The notes under the pieces: model-generated
What the model was told of the DNA's origin: nothing
The model's database searches: none
What the model saw: only the letters and a program-made list of their open reading frames with translations
Position numbers and translations under genes: made by a program
Shown: positions 35,537 through 45,452 of the stretch, in pieces
Numbering within the stretch: position 1 is the stretch's first letter
Layout: each line of letters starts with the position of its first letter
Assembly (NCBI GenBank): GCA_018336015.1
Contig: JAGXQZ010000104.1
Coordinates: forward strand, 57,102-121,101
DNA: 64,000 nucleotides
Source of the DNA: Algoriphagus sp.
GTDB taxonomy: Bacteria > Bacteroidota > Bacteroidia > Cytophagales > Cyclobacteriaceae
Direction of reading: 5' to 3'

Positions 35537-36805
35537 TTATTTGGCCGGAAGTATTTGAGAAGCAACCTCCCCAAATCCCACTCGGATTCCTTCTTTTTCA
35601 GCGTATCCTTTCATGATGACCGTATCGCCATCTTCAATAAATCGGCGTTCATCCCCATCTTCCAACTTCACTGGTCGGGTGCCTTTCCAACTAAGTTCGA
35701 GCATGGATCCAAAGGAATCTTCCGTGGAACCGGAAATAGTACCCGAAGCCATCATATCGCCGACGTTGATATTGCAACCATTGACCGTGTGATGCGCCAA
35801 CTGCTGAGCAATGTTCCAATACATGTATTTGAAATTGGAGGTGCAGACCTTAGAGGCTTTTTTGCCCTCAGGCTGAATCAACACTTCCAATTGAATGTCG
35901 AAGCTGTGATCCTTTTTCACCTTTAGGTAGTCCAATACCTCGGGTTCTTGCACAGGCCCCGCTACACGGAAAGGCTCCAAGGCCTCCAGTGTTACCACCC
36001 AAGGGGAAATGGACGAACCAAAGTTTTTCCCCAAAAAGGGGCCCAAAGGCACATATTCCCAAGCTTGAATATCACGGGCAGACCAGTCATTAAACAAGAC
36101 AAAACCAAAAATATATTCCTCAGCCTCCTCTACTTCTACACTATCACCTAGTTTGGTTGACTTACCTGTGATGAAGGCAAGTTCCAATTCAAAATCTAAT
36201 CTTCGGCTGGGTCCAAAAGCAGGCTTCTCCATATCTGGATCTTTAAACTGTCCTTTTGGACGATGGATCGGCGTACCCGAAACCACAATCGAGGAGGCTC
36301 GTCCATGGTATCCCACCGGAAGATGTTTCCAGTTTGGCAGCAATGCGTTTTCAGGATCACGAAACATCTTTCCGACATTGGTCGCATGCTCGATGCTGGA
36401 GTAAAAGTCGGTGTAATCCCCAATTTTCACCGGCATGAGCATTTCCGCCTCCTTGCGATTGACCATGATTTTGCCTCGGGCAGAGTGATCTCGCAATTCT
36501 CCATTTTCCGCCAACAGCAATTGCTGAACACGTTCGCGGATTTTCTTGGTTTGTACCTTCCCTAGAGAAATCAAATCATTCAATGATTCCTTCAGGAATA
36601 TCCCTTCAGGTAAGAAGAGCGACGAGAAAAAACCCTCTTGATCGAGGACACTGAGATCGACGATTTTATCCCCTATAGCAATCCCGATTCTGGGACTCAG
36701 CTTTTTGTTTTTAAATACTCCGAAAGGAAGGTTGTAAATCGAGAAATCGGAATTTTTTGGTATTTCTACCCAGGTACTCAGAATAGGGGTCGAACTGTCG
36801 CTCAT
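35537..36805 (-). CDS. fahA: Fumarylacetoacetase
   Basis: 422 residues from ATG 36805, the usual family length. An in-frame ATG at 36829 is unlikely because the -7 box 36827-36834 overlaps it. The N-terminal FAA domain is followed by the catalytic part: DYTDFYSSIEHATNVGKMFRDPENALLPNWKHLPVGYHGRASS holds the metal Asp and catalytic His. ELELAFITGKS and FVLFNDWSARDIQAWEYVPLGPFLGKNFG bind metal and substrate. It performs the last step of tyrosine/phenylalanine breakdown, splitting fumarylacetoacetate into fumarate and acetoacetate. The other pathway genes are not in the window. Confidence 0.95.
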   Translation of the reverse strand: MSDSSTPILSTWVEIPKNSDFSIYNLPFGVFKNKKLSPRIGIAIGDKIVDLSVLDQEGFFSSLFLPEGIFLKESLNDLISLGKVQTKKIRERVQQLLLAENGELRDHSARGKIMVNRKEAEMLMPVKIGDYTDFYSSIEHATNVGKMFRDPENALLPNWKHLPVGYHGRASSIVVSGTPIHRPKGQFKDPDMEKPAFGPSRRLDFELELAFITGKSTKLGDSVEVEEAEEYIFGFVLFNDWSARDIQAWEYVPLGPFLGKNFGSSISPWVVTLEALEPFRVAGPVQEPEVLDYLKVKKDHSFDIQLEVLIQPEGKKASKVCTSNFKYMYWNIAQQLAHHTVNGCNINVGDMMASGTISGSTEDSFGSMLELSWKGTRPVKLEDGDERRFIEDGDTVIMKGYAEKEGIRVGFGEVASQILPAK

Positions 36806-36826
36806 GTTCAAAAATTGTTGAGGCGG

Positions 36827-36834
36827 CAAAGTTA
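36827..36834 (-). promoter_or_regulatory. -7 box of fahA
   Basis: TAACTTTG on the minus strand, an exact TAnnTTTG box 21 bases before the chosen ATG. No clear -33 TTTG is seen at the expected distance. Confidence 0.5.
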
Positions 36835-36974
36835 GCCTTATCCCATGAAATGAAAAATCTTTCCCGTGAGCTTAAGCGCTTCAAAACCTGGAATCACTGG
36901 TCTCCAACCTTTTATAAAAATTTAGCTCCCATATCTTTTTTGCATTGTAATTTGACGGTGTAAACCCCAAGTCA

Positions 36975-38861
36975 ATGAGATCAATCCTACGAATTTTAGC
37001 ATTCATTATCTTTTTGGGCTATTCTCCAATTGCCTTTGCACAGGAGAAACCCATCCTCGTCCAGCTGGATGAAATCGCCATCATCGATCAAAAAGTGATG
37101 ATGCCTATGCGCGACGGCACCCGACTCGCGACCGACATCTACCGCCCGAAAGGGGACGCCAAAGTACCTATCGTCTTCTCCCGTACTCCCTACAACTTCA
37201 ACACCTACGGAAACGGGGAAATGAATACCCGAACACTCCAATCAGCCCTGGAGTGGGTAAAAAAAGGATACGCTTTTGTGGTGCAAAATGAGCGTGGGAG
37301 ATTCTTTTCCGAAGGCAACTGGGACATTTTGGGCACACCACTTACCGATGGCTATGACGCCTTTGATTGGATGTCCAAGCAGGCCTGGAGCAATGGCAAA
37401 ATCGGCTTGCTCGGTTGTTCATCCACAGCAGAGTGGCAGATGGCGGCAGCTTCGCTCAACCATCCTGCATTGGCAGCCTTGGTACCTCAAGCTTATGGAG
37501 CTGGTGTGGGAAGAATCGGCGAGTTTTACGAGCAAGGCAACTGGTACCGAGGGGGTGCCGGGCAGATGCTCTTCACGGCTTGGCTTTACAGCACTCAGCA
37601 TGATCCAATGGCGCCAAGGTTACAGCCCGGAATCGAGCAAAAGGACCTGTTGAGATTGCAGCGCTTTTATGACATGGCGCCTGAATATCCTCGAGTAGAC
37701 TGGAAAGAAGGACTGGCACATCTTCCGGTGAAGGACATCATCAAAAACGTGGGTGGCCCGATGGGCATCTACGAAGAAATGATCACCCGCAAGCCGAATG
37801 ACCCGCGCTGGTATCAGGGAGGACTTTTCCATGACAACATGCCTTTTGATAAGCCTTCCATGTGGTTTGTCTCTTGGTACGACGTGTCTTCTTCACCCAA
37901 TATCGCCCTCTACAATCACGCCCGCCAAAACGCCATCAGTCAGATGTCTCGCGACAATCAGTACCTGATCATCGCCCCGGTACTTCACTGTTCGTTTACC
38001 CGAGCAACTGAAAATACGATGGTGGGTGAGCGTAATGTGGGTGATGCCCGATGGAACTATGATGAGGTAATCACAGCCTGGTTTGACCTATGGCTGAAGG
38101 GCAAAGACGAAAGCGGCACCATCGCCAAACTTCCAAAAGTGACCTATTACACCATGGGAATGAACAAGTGGCAATCCTCTGATGTGTGGCCTCCCAAAGA
38201 AGCGGTGATGACTTCTTTTTTCCTCGATTCTCAGGGAAAAGCCAATACCCGAAACGGTGATGGAAAGCTGGTAGCCAAAGCGCCCAAATCAGAAGCCAAA
38301 GACACCTTCACCTACGACCCCATGAATCCGGTCAATTCCTATGGAGGCAATGTTTGCTGTACCGGAAATGCGGTTCAAGGGGGTGCCATGGATCAGAGTG
38401 AAATGGAACTTCGAGACGATATTTTAGTCTATACGTCTGAGCCTTTAGCCGAGGGAGTGGAAGTATCTGGATTCATCGAAAGCTATCTTTACTTGTCATC
38501 TGATGTCTTGGACACCGATGTGACCATCAAGGTAATCGATGTCTATCCTGATGGAAAAGCCTATAATTTGGACGAAACGATCCAGCGGGTTCGTTATCGC
38601 GAAGGCTACGACAAAGAGGTTTTCATGGAAAAAGGCAAGGTCTACGAGATCAAAATGACGCCGATGAGTACATCCAATTACTTCGAAAAAGGGCACCGAA
38701 TCCGAATTGAGATCAGTTCTTCCAACTTCCCTCGTTTTGACCGAAACATGAATACAGGTGGAAATAACTACGACGAAACCGAAGGAAAAATCGCCACCAA
38801 CAACATCCACCACGGAGGCAAATTCCAAAGCAGAATTTTGCTTCCGATGATCAAAAAGTAA
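36975..38861 (+). CDS. CocE/NonD-family hydrolase (X-Pro dipeptidyl-peptidase S15-like)
   Basis: 628 residues with a signal peptide (ends IAFAQ). N-terminal catalytic domain: [16 protein letters not shown], nucleophile GCSSTAEW (Ser149; the usual last Gly is Ala, as in this subgroup), acid in [10 protein letters not shown], His in [11 protein letters not shown]-terminal jelly-roll (PepX_C-like) from about residue 400 carries [31 protein letters not shown] and [19 protein letters not shown]. Relatives hydrolyse acylated compounds such as cocaine, glutaryl-cephalosporins or peptides. It is a single gene with a strong terminator. Confidence 0.88.
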   Translation: MRSILRILAFIIFLGYSPIAFAQEKPILVQLDEIAIIDQKVMMPMRDGTRLATDIYRPKGDAKVPIVFSRTPYNFNTYGNGEMNTRTLQSALEWVKKGYAFVVQNERGRFFSEGNWDILGTPLTDGYDAFDWMSKQAWSNGKIGLLGCSSTAEWQMAAASLNHPALAALVPQAYGAGVGRIGEFYEQGNWYRGGAGQMLFTAWLYSTQHDPMAPRLQPGIEQKDLLRLQRFYDMAPEYPRVDWKEGLAHLPVKDIIKNVGGPMGIYEEMITRKPNDPRWYQGGLFHDNMPFDKPSMWFVSWYDVSSSPNIALYNHARQNAISQMSRDNQYLIIAPVLHCSFTRATENTMVGERNVGDARWNYDEVITAWFDLWLKGKDESGTIAKLPKVTYYTMGMNKWQSSDVWPPKEAVMTSFFLDSQGKANTRNGDGKLVAKAPKSEAKDTFTYDPMNPVNSYGGNVCCTGNAVQGGAMDQSEMELRDDILVYTSEPLAEGVEVSGFIESYLYLSSDVLDTDVTIKVIDVYPDGKAYNLDETIQRVRYREGYDKEVFMEKGKVYEIKMTPMSTSNYFEKGHRIRIEISSSNFPRFDRNMNTGGNNYDETEGKIATNNIHHGGKFQSRILLPMIKK

Positions 38862-38881
38862 GAGTCAGATTTTTATTATGG

Positions 38882-38913
38882 AAAAAGACCGGCAGCAATG
38901 TCGGTCTTTTTTT
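38882..38913 (+). terminator. Terminator of the CocE-like gene
   Basis: Stem AAAAAGACCG/CGGTCTTTTT with a GC-containing loop, followed by seven T. Confidence 0.85.
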
Positions 38914-39206
38914 GCTTACAGTTCAAATGAGGTCCGCACAAAGACTGTAAGTCGCAAAGATTTCACCCCCCTTTGCGTATCATTCGCCTTAGCGAGAACC
39001 AAATCAAGTAATCGTGCACCTTCCAGAAGCTGAATCTTTCCAGGTAGCATCCGTGCTGCTTTCGGAAAAGTAGCATAGCAAAAAATTTTCTCTACCCTAG
39101 CGTAGTCGAAAAACGTTGCTCGCCACAAATCTTCACAATTTTCTGTTTTTCTATGTTTTCTATGTGCCTATTGTGGTTTTTAAAATTCATTTTCGGGTGG
39201 GAAAAG

Positions 39207-39254
39207 GCAGTCTGAAGACTGCATACAGGAAAGCACAAGTCAATAGACTTGCGC
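39207..39254. repeat. Dispersed intergenic repeat, partial copy 3
   Basis: The perfect palindrome GCAGTCTGAAGACTGC followed by ATACAGGAAAGCACAAGT and AATAGACTTG, a shortened form of the copies at 15170 and 15436. Confidence 0.6.
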
Positions 39255-39435
39255 TAGTCGGTGGATAGTCGGTGCTAAAAAACCCCGAACACCGAATAAT
39301 GAATATAGAAAAGGGAAGTGTGATCTTCGGAAATGCTGCATAGCAGCCTTCCTTAATTTTCTTAAGGCCTTAATGGTTAAAAACCTTTTTATTTTCCCAT
39401 TTTGATTCATACAAGGCCTTTTGGGCTTTTTCCCC

Positions 39436-39443
39436 TATTTTTG
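39436..39443 (+). promoter_or_regulatory. -7 box of valS
   Basis: TATTTTTG, an exact TAnnTTTG match 24 bases ahead of ATG 39468. It lies inside the longer open frame that begins at 39402 and therefore rules out that start. Confidence 0.55.
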
Positions 39444-39467
39444 CCCCTTCGAAAAAACACACCAAGT

Positions 39468-42101
39468 ATGTCTATTGCCAGCAAATACGAACCGGCAGCC
39501 GCCGAGGCCAAATGGTACGCCTACTGGATGGAGCACAAGCTCTTTTCCTCCCAAATCGACCACAGCAAGGAACCGTACACCATCGTCATTCCTCCGCCTA
39601 ACGTCACTGGCGTGCTCCACATGGGCCACATGCTGAACAATACCATCCAAGACGTACTCATCCGTCGTGCCCGAATGCAAGGCAAAAACGCCTGCTGGGT
39701 ACCCGGAACCGACCACGCTTCCATCGCTACGGAGACCAAAGTAGTTCAGCTCCTCAAAGAAAGAGGAATCGACAAAAAGGATATTTCCCGTGAAGAATTC
39801 CTAACCCATGCCTGGGAATGGAAAGAAAAATACGGAGGCATCATCCTGGAACAACTCAAAAAGCTCGGTGCTTCCTGCGACTGGGACCGTACAGCTTTCA
39901 CCATGGATCCCGGACTCAGCGATGCCGTGATTTCGGTGTTTGTGGATCTTTATAAAAAAGGAAAAATCTACCGAGGCATCCGCATGGTCAACTGGGACCC
40001 GAAAGGTCAAACTGCCCTCTCGGATGATGAGGTGATCATGAAGGAAATTTCCTCAAAACTGTACTACATCAAATACAAGATTGAGGGAAGTGAAGATCAA
40101 TTCTTGACCATCGCCACCACACGTCCGGAAACCATCATGGCCGACGTGGCGATCTGTATCAATCCGAATGATCCAAGATTCACACATTTGAAGGGGAAAA
40201 AAGCCATTATCCCATTGATCAATCGGGCTATCCCAATCATCGAAGATGAGTATGTGGATATGGAATTCGGTACGGGTTGCCTCAAAGTAACCCCTGCTCA
40301 CGACATCAATGACTACGAACTCGGCATCAAGCATAAACTGGAAGTCATCGACATCCTGAATGACAATGGTACACTGAATGAAAAAGCGCAAATCCTTGTA
40401 GGCGAAGACCGCTTTATCGCTCGAAAGAAAATCGGCAAGTTACTGGATGAAGCGGGTCAACTCGAAAAGATCGAAGACTACAAGTCCAACGTAGGGCATT
40501 CCGAGCGTACGGATGCCGTAATCGAACCCAAGCTTTCCTTGCAGTGGTTCTTGAAAATGGATGAAATCACCAAGCCTGCCTTCACTTCCGTGATGGAGGA
40601 TGTGATCCAACTCCACCCGCCCAAGTTCAAAAATATGTACCGGGTGTGGATGGAAAATGTCCGTGACTGGTGCATCTCCCGTCAACTTTGGTGGGGCCAT
40701 CGAATTCCGGCATTCTACCTTCCTAACGGGGAATTTGTGGTAGCCAAAACAGCTGAAGAAGCGTTGGAGCAGGCAAATGCGGAATTCAACACCGCCTACA
40801 AACTTGCTGACCTCAAGCAGGATGAAGACGTGTTGGATACCTGGTTTAGCTCTTGGCTGTGGCCAATCTCAGTGTTTGACACGGAAGTTTTTTCCACAGG
40901 AAAGCAAAATGAAGAACTGAAGTACTACTACCCGACCAATGACTTGGTGACTGCGCCGGAGATCTTATTTTTCTGGGTGGCAAGAATGATCATTGCAGGC
41001 TATGAATACACCGGTGAGAAGCCTTTCAAAAACGTGTACCTCACGGGTATCGTGAGAGATAAATTGGGCCGAAAAATGTCCAAATCCCTCGGGAACTCAC
41101 CTGATCCACTCGAATTGATTGCTCAGTATGGCGCGGATGGCGTGCGTACAGGAATGCTTTTCTCCTCTCCTGCAGGAAATGACCTGCCTTACGATGACAA
41201 GTTGGTCGAGCAAGGTCGAAACTTTGCCAATAAAATCTGGAATGCTTTCCGACTGGTAAAAGGTTGGGAGATCGATCCTAGCTTGGACGGTTCTTCTAAT
41301 GCAGCTAGCATCCTTTGGTTTGAAAGCCGATTCAACCAAGCCTTGACGGAGATCAACGAGCATTTCGAAAAGTTCAGAATCTCAGATGCCTTGATGGCTA
41401 CTTATAAATTGGTTTGGGATGACTTCTGCTCTTGGTATCTCGAGATGATCAAGCCCGCCTATCAGCATCCGATCGATCAGGTGACCTACGACAAGACGAT
41501 TGAGATTTTCGAAGGTATTTTGAAGATCCTGCATCCATTCATGCCATTCATCACCGAGGAACTTTGGCATCAGATCATCGAAAGATCCGTGGAAGAATCT
41601 CTGATTTTGGCGGCTTGGCCTGAGGCAAAACCTTTTGATCCCAAAATCATCGAAGAAGCCGCACAGGTTTTTGAAGTGGTGTCTCAAGTGAGAAACCTGC
41701 GTGCTTCCAAAGGCATGTCTCCCAAAGAAGCGCTTGACCTGAGCATCAACGCGAAGAACCCTGAGCTTTACAGCCGATTTGCGGCAGTGTTGACCAAGTT
41801 GGCAAACTTATCTTCCTTAAACTTTGCGGAAAAGGTAGATAACGCGATGAGCTTTGTAGTGAAGGCTGATGAATGCTTTATTCCGATGGGTGCCTCAATC
41901 AATATCGAGGAAGAGAAAGCGAACCTGAAGAAAGAACTGGAATACGCTCAAGGCTTCTTGGCTTCAGTCATGAAAAAGCTAAGCAACGAGCGATTTGTGG
42001 CTGGCGCTCCTGCCAACGTTCTCGAAATGGAGCGCAAAAAGCAGGCAGATGCCGAGGCGAAAATCAAGACCTTGGAAGAAAGCCTGGCGAAGTTGGGTTA
42101 A
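39468..42101 (+). CDS. valS: Valyl-tRNA synthetase
   Basis: 877 residues from ATG 39468 ([20 protein letters not shown]). Class I synthetase with the HIGH-type motif in [15 protein letters not shown], a CP1 editing domain ([25 protein letters not shown]), and KMSKS in [14 protein letters not shown]. The tail is an anticodon-binding domain and a C-terminal coiled coil ([18 protein letters not shown]..). It charges tRNA-Val and hydrolyses mischarged Thr-tRNA-Val. The start is set by the -7 box at 39436. Confidence 0.97.
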   Translation: MSIASKYEPAAAEAKWYAYWMEHKLFSSQIDHSKEPYTIVIPPPNVTGVLHMGHMLNNTIQDVLIRRARMQGKNACWVPGTDHASIATETKVVQLLKERGIDKKDISREEFLTHAWEWKEKYGGIILEQLKKLGASCDWDRTAFTMDPGLSDAVISVFVDLYKKGKIYRGIRMVNWDPKGQTALSDDEVIMKEISSKLYYIKYKIEGSEDQFLTIATTRPETIMADVAICINPNDPRFTHLKGKKAIIPLINRAIPIIEDEYVDMEFGTGCLKVTPAHDINDYELGIKHKLEVIDILNDNGTLNEKAQILVGEDRFIARKKIGKLLDEAGQLEKIEDYKSNVGHSERTDAVIEPKLSLQWFLKMDEITKPAFTSVMEDVIQLHPPKFKNMYRVWMENVRDWCISRQLWWGHRIPAFYLPNGEFVVAKTAEEALEQANAEFNTAYKLADLKQDEDVLDTWFSSWLWPISVFDTEVFSTGKQNEELKYYYPTNDLVTAPEILFFWVARMIIAGYEYTGEKPFKNVYLTGIVRDKLGRKMSKSLGNSPDPLELIAQYGADGVRTGMLFSSPAGNDLPYDDKLVEQGRNFANKIWNAFRLVKGWEIDPSLDGSSNAASILWFESRFNQALTEINEHFEKFRISDALMATYKLVWDDFCSWYLEMIKPAYQHPIDQVTYDKTIEIFEGILKILHPFMPFITEELWHQIIERSVEESLILAAWPEAKPFDPKIIEEAAQVFEVVSQVRNLRASKGMSPKEALDLSINAKNPELYSRFAAVLTKLANLSSLNFAEKVDNAMSFVVKADECFIPMGASINIEEEKANLKKELEYAQGFLASVMKKLSNERFVAGAPANVLEMERKKQADAEAKIKTLEESLAKLG

Positions 42102-42107
42102 AATATG

Positions 42108-42141
42108 AAAACCTTTGAGGTCTGAGATACCTCGAAGGTTT
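42108..42141 (+). terminator. First hairpin after valS
   Basis: Stem AAACCTTTGAGGT/ACCTCGAAGGTTT (one G-U pair) starting 6 bases after the valS stop. The T-tract is weak (TATTGTT). Confidence 0.55.
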
Positions 42142-42207
42142 ATTGTTGAATAGTAGTTTCCCGCTGATCATCGCTGAGATAGTCGCAAAATTCCGGGGAT
42201 AAAATAA

Positions 42208-42240
42208 AATCCAGAGCTTCGCAACTCTGGATTTTTTTAT
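42208..42240. terminator. Terminator between valS and the histidine kinase gene
   Basis: Stem AAATCCAGAG/CTCTGGATTT around CTTCGCAA with seven T on the plus strand and a U-rich stretch on the minus strand. It probably works in both directions. Confidence 0.8.
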
Positions 42241-42267
42241 TTACTCATATTTTGATTTTGAAGAAAG

Positions 42268-44202
42268 TTAGCCAAGGTGGATTGTAAAAGTAGACCCTTC
42301 ATTCAACTTGCTAGTTACTTCCAGAGATGCACCAATGCTTTCCGCAAATTCTTTGCAAAGCAAAAGACCTACTCCAGATCCTTTTTCACCTTCGGTGCCC
42401 TTGGAGGCTCCCATTTTTCTGGAAAAAAGAGATTCTACGCGAGCTTGACTCATTCCCACCCCATTGTCAGCAATCTGAATTTTACCTTTTCCAACAGGGT
42501 CAAAAGTCAACTTGATCAAACCTTCAGCTTTGGTAAACTTCAAGGCATTCGAAACAAGATTTCGAACGATAAAATTGAGCCGATCTTTATCCGTGTAAAT
42601 GACCAAATCTTCCGGAATCTCATTGAGGATTCTTAACCTTTTTCCTTCCGCAGAGATACCTGCAAGTTTGATCGACTCCTCTACGAGTCCTCTGAGATTT
42701 ACTTCTGTAAACTGAAGCTGACTGTATTGAATTTGGGTCTGTGCCCATTCCAGCAGGTTCTCAAGGAGCTGATTTACCGTTTCGGTTTGTTTGGCAATTC
42801 TGGGCAAAAGTTCATTCAGTTCCTGTTCGGAAAGGAGCTTTTTATCCCAATAATCCAGTAAGGTCTGAAGTGAAGTCAAAGGAGTTTTCAGATCGTGAGA
42901 AACTACCGACAAAAGTCTTTCTCTTACCGAGTTGGATTCCCTTAACGCAGTATTTGCTTCGCTCAATAAAACTGACTGCTTTTCTACCTCTGAGTTTTTT
43001 AAGGTAAGTTCCTGAAGTGCTCCTTTCAAGTCCTGCTCAGCTGCTGCCAATTCAGCATTTTTCTTCCGCTGCAAAAATCCCAATCCTATTAATCCTATGA
43101 GGATAATTACCGAACCGATCAGCAACTCATTTTTTCTTCTCAGACTCAAATCCAAAAACCGCTGTTCTTCCAGCAGGCGCTGATTTTCGAGCTCCTTTTT
43201 CTCTGACTCATATTGAATCAGGAGATCTTCCTGGACCTTTTGTTTGTTTTCATCATTGAGAATCCGGTCTGCTTCCATTTTTCTCTTATTGAAAAGGAAT
43301 GCATTCCGGTAATCTCCCAATGCTTCATAAGCATCTGCGACGTATCCGGAAGTATTGGAAATCATGTAGTTGGACTCCAATTTTTCGGCAATTTCCAAAG
43401 CTCTCTTTGCATAGGCCAAGGCCTGTGTTTTATCCCCCACCTCGAGGTTAAACTCGGTCAACTGAGTCAAAAGCGAAATCTGGAGTTCTGCATCGTCGAT
43501 CCCATTAGAAACCTCTAACGCCCGGTTAAGGTAGTTCTCGGCAAGCATGTATTTCTTTTCACTTAAGGCCAACTCGGAAAGCTGATTGTAAGTATGAATC
43601 AAGCCTCTGGAGTCATTCAAAACCCTTTTGATCTCTAAAGATTGCGATAAATAGACTTTGGCGGAATCCAAGTCTGAGGACTCATTGGTTACTTTCCATC
43701 GGTCTCGGTAATAGCTTCCAATATTGTTAAAAAGTAAACTCAGCCCCCGCTGACTATTGGCAATTTTGGCGTAAATCAAGGCTTTTTTGTAGCGCTCCAC
43801 TGCCTCATTGCTTTTGTTTGTTCGATAAAGAATGTTCCCAATATTGAGGTGTGACTCTACCAACCCGATCGTATCCCGGATCGTTTCTCGGATTTTTAAA
43901 GCCTCGAGATTTAGTTTCATCGAGGTTTCAAAATCCGATTTGATCAGGTAGGCCACCGCTTTAATATTGAGTGCGTTAGCTTTCATTTTCGGCACTTCTA
44001 CCTGACTGCTAAAGCTCAGAGAAGAATCGGCATAGGCGATCGCTAAATCCTGATCAGCCCCATAATAAGTCTTGGCCAAGTTGTAATAGATCGAGGCCTT
44101 TGCGGCTGGATCTCCGGTCTTTTTCAGCTCTGAAATCAGACTATCTCCCACCGGATTGGGAGTTTGAAAAAGTAAATTAAGCACTAATGCTACCTTCCAC
44201 AT
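42268..44202 (-). CDS. TPR-containing sensor histidine kinase
   Basis: 644 residues. N-terminal signal-like segment, periplasmic tetratricopeptide repeats (about 35-320), one membrane helix (361-377, flanked by coiled coil), a HisKA domain with phospho-acceptor His436 (VVSHDLKTPL), and HATPase_c with N-box NLVSNALKF, G1 IADNGVGMS and G2 GSGVGLLLCKEF. This layout is common in Bacteroidota. No response regulator is adjacent, so its partner is encoded elsewhere and the signal is unknown. Confidence 0.92.
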   Translation of the reverse strand: MWKVALVLNLLFQTPNPVGDSLISELKKTGDPAAKASIYYNLAKTYYGADQDLAIAYADSSLSFSSQVEVPKMKANALNIKAVAYLIKSDFETSMKLNLEALKIRETIRDTIGLVESHLNIGNILYRTNKSNEAVERYKKALIYAKIANSQRGLSLLFNNIGSYYRDRWKVTNESSDLDSAKVYLSQSLEIKRVLNDSRGLIHTYNQLSELALSEKKYMLAENYLNRALEVSNGIDDAELQISLLTQLTEFNLEVGDKTQALAYAKRALEIAEKLESNYMISNTSGYVADAYEALGDYRNAFLFNKRKMEADRILNDENKQKVQEDLLIQYESEKKELENQRLLEEQRFLDLSLRRKNELLIGSVIILIGLIGLGFLQRKKNAELAAAEQDLKGALQELTLKNSEVEKQSVLLSEANTALRESNSVRERLLSVVSHDLKTPLTSLQTLLDYWDKKLLSEQELNELLPRIAKQTETVNQLLENLLEWAQTQIQYSQLQFTEVNLRGLVEESIKLAGISAEGKRLRILNEIPEDLVIYTDKDRLNFIVRNLVSNALKFTKAEGLIKLTFDPVGKGKIQIADNGVGMSQARVESLFSRKMGASKGTEGEKGSGVGLLLCKEFAESIGASLEVTSKLNEGSTFTIHLG

Positions 44203-44398
44203 GGATTATAAAGTAATGTAAGCTAATATAAATCGACTCCAGTTGCGTAGTCCTTTCTTGCAAATGGCCTGCACTTGAAAACTAACAACTTGGACTGAAA
44301 AGGTAGGAGTAATTTTGTTCCTTTCTTAAACCCCTTGAATCAAACCACCTAAATTGATAATAAAATGTCAGTAGTTTTTATAAGCGGTTACGAGAGGA

Positions 44399-45196
44399 TT
44401 ACCAAAGAGTTTTGATTCGAATATCACGAAACATCACACCCTGTCCCTCACTTTGCAAGCCGATGTAACCTGACTTGAGCGGAGTCCCATCTACTTTGAT
44501 TGCCGGGTCAAATCGATTGGCTACTCCCCCGCCGATTTGAGGTTTGGAGTAAGTCAAGACTGTATCGCCATTGACAAGGTGATGGACGATCGAATCTCCG
44601 TAAACGATCAGTTCCGCTCTCACCCATTGATCCCATTTGAAGGTAGGTCCGGAGGAATTAATGCAATGACGCTCATCAATTTTTCCTTCAAAAACAATGT
44701 CTGTACCCGGACTGCACATGTTACCTGTTGGCCGTGGTTCGCCTTCCTTCTCTTCTGCATACATCTGGTATTCCACCGAGATTGGCCAATCCTGCTCTTT
44801 CAATATCGTCTCCGGAGCCTGGGAATGAAACATCACTCCTGAATTGCGGAACGTGTAGCTTGGAGCATCTTCCATAAACTGGTCCGTAAAGCGATACTCC
44901 CAACTGAGGTGATAGCTGGAAAATGGCTTTTCGAAAAACAAGTGCCCAAAGCGATCTTCAAACTTCCCATACCCGTCATAATCTACGACAATCGCACCAT
45001 CCACCACGCGAAACGTGTTTGCATAATTATCTCCCACTTCATGATGGTGAATCTTGGGAGTCCAGCCGGTCAGGTCTTTTCCGTTGAAAAGGACTTGCCA
45101 TTCGGGCTCTTTGGTTTCAGGGACAGCTGCTTCTTTTTCGGCTTTTTGGCAGGAAAAGAAAAGGAGGATGGAGAAAAGAAAGAGGGTAGATTTCAT
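44399..45196 (-). CDS. DUF1080 (3-keto-disaccharide hydrolase-like) lipoprotein
   Basis: 265 residues with a lipoprotein signal (lipobox FFSC, Cys16). The remainder is a concanavalin-like DUF1080 domain: WQVLFNGKDLTGWTP, FRVVDGAIVVDYDGYGKFEDRFGHLFFE, RNSGVMFHSQ, WPISVEYQM, DQWVRAELIVYGDSIVHHLVNG, SGYIGLQSEGQGVMFRDIRIK. Some members cleave 3-keto-glycosides; this one is untested. A 17-bp tandem repeat array sits 15 bases upstream of its start. Confidence 0.87.
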   Translation of the reverse strand: MKSTLFLFSILLFFSCQKAEKEAAVPETKEPEWQVLFNGKDLTGWTPKIHHHEVGDNYANTFRVVDGAIVVDYDGYGKFEDRFGHLFFEKPFSSYHLSWEYRFTDQFMEDAPSYTFRNSGVMFHSQAPETILKEQDWPISVEYQMYAEEKEGEPRPTGNMCSPGTDIVFEGKIDERHCINSSGPTFKWDQWVRAELIVYGDSIVHHLVNGDTVLTYSKPQIGGGVANRFDPAIKVDGTPLKSGYIGLQSEGQGVMFRDIRIKTLW

Positions 45197-45210
45197 AGTG
45201 TTTGGGGAGG

Positions 45211-45296
45211 GGTTGTCGGGTTGTCAAGGTTGTCTGGTTGTCTAATTGTCAAGGTTGTCGGGTTGTCGAGGTTATCAGGGTTATAGGGTTGTCAAG
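45211..45296. repeat. 17-bp tandem repeat array upstream of the DUF1080 gene
   Basis: Successive TTGTC cores (two decayed to TTATC/TTATA) start at 45213, 45221, 45230, 45238, 45246, 45255, 45263, 45272, 45281 and 45289, spaced alternately about 8 and 9 bases: a 17-bp unit of two half-units (GGTTGTCGG, GTTGTCAA), about five copies. No CRISPR-like spacers are present. Confidence 0.8.
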
Positions 45297-45330
45297 TTTA
45301 TTTATATCCCAAAGAAATCCGACAAAAGCG

Positions 45331-45408
45331 TCAGCGGACAACGTGATAACTCGACACCAGCTTTAGCGGATAACGTGATAACAAGTTCAGCGGACAACCC
45401 GACAACGG
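45331..45408. repeat. Opposite-strand repeat block (AGCGGACAAC)
   Basis: AGCGGA starts at 45333, 45365 and 45389 (spacing 32 and 24, multiples of 8) with AACGTGATAAC or AACCCGACAAC after it. GACAACCCGACAAC (45393-45406) is the exact reverse complement of GTTGTCGGGTTGTC at 45212-45225 and 45254-45267, so the two blocks could pair. Confidence 0.65.
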
Positions 45409-45452
45409 TTTAATACCAAACACTGAATGATGAATGTCGAAGTTTAGGATTA

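Larger units (their letters stand above)
38914..39467. other. Noncoding region upstream of valS
   Basis: About 550 bases. It holds a 70-codon minus frame at 38916-39128 that I do not accept as a gene, a TCTATGT..CTATTGTGGTT segment related to the 15286-15355 repeat (39158-39180), a partial copy of the dispersed CAGTCTGAAGACTG repeat (39207-39254), a small palindrome GCTGCATAGCAGC (about 39334-39346) and the valS -7 box. Confidence 0.5.

Noticed and set aside
38916..39128. 70-codon minus frame in the region upstream of valS
   Set aside because: No hydrophobic or domain pattern and no promoter. It resembles translated intergenic repeat sequence.
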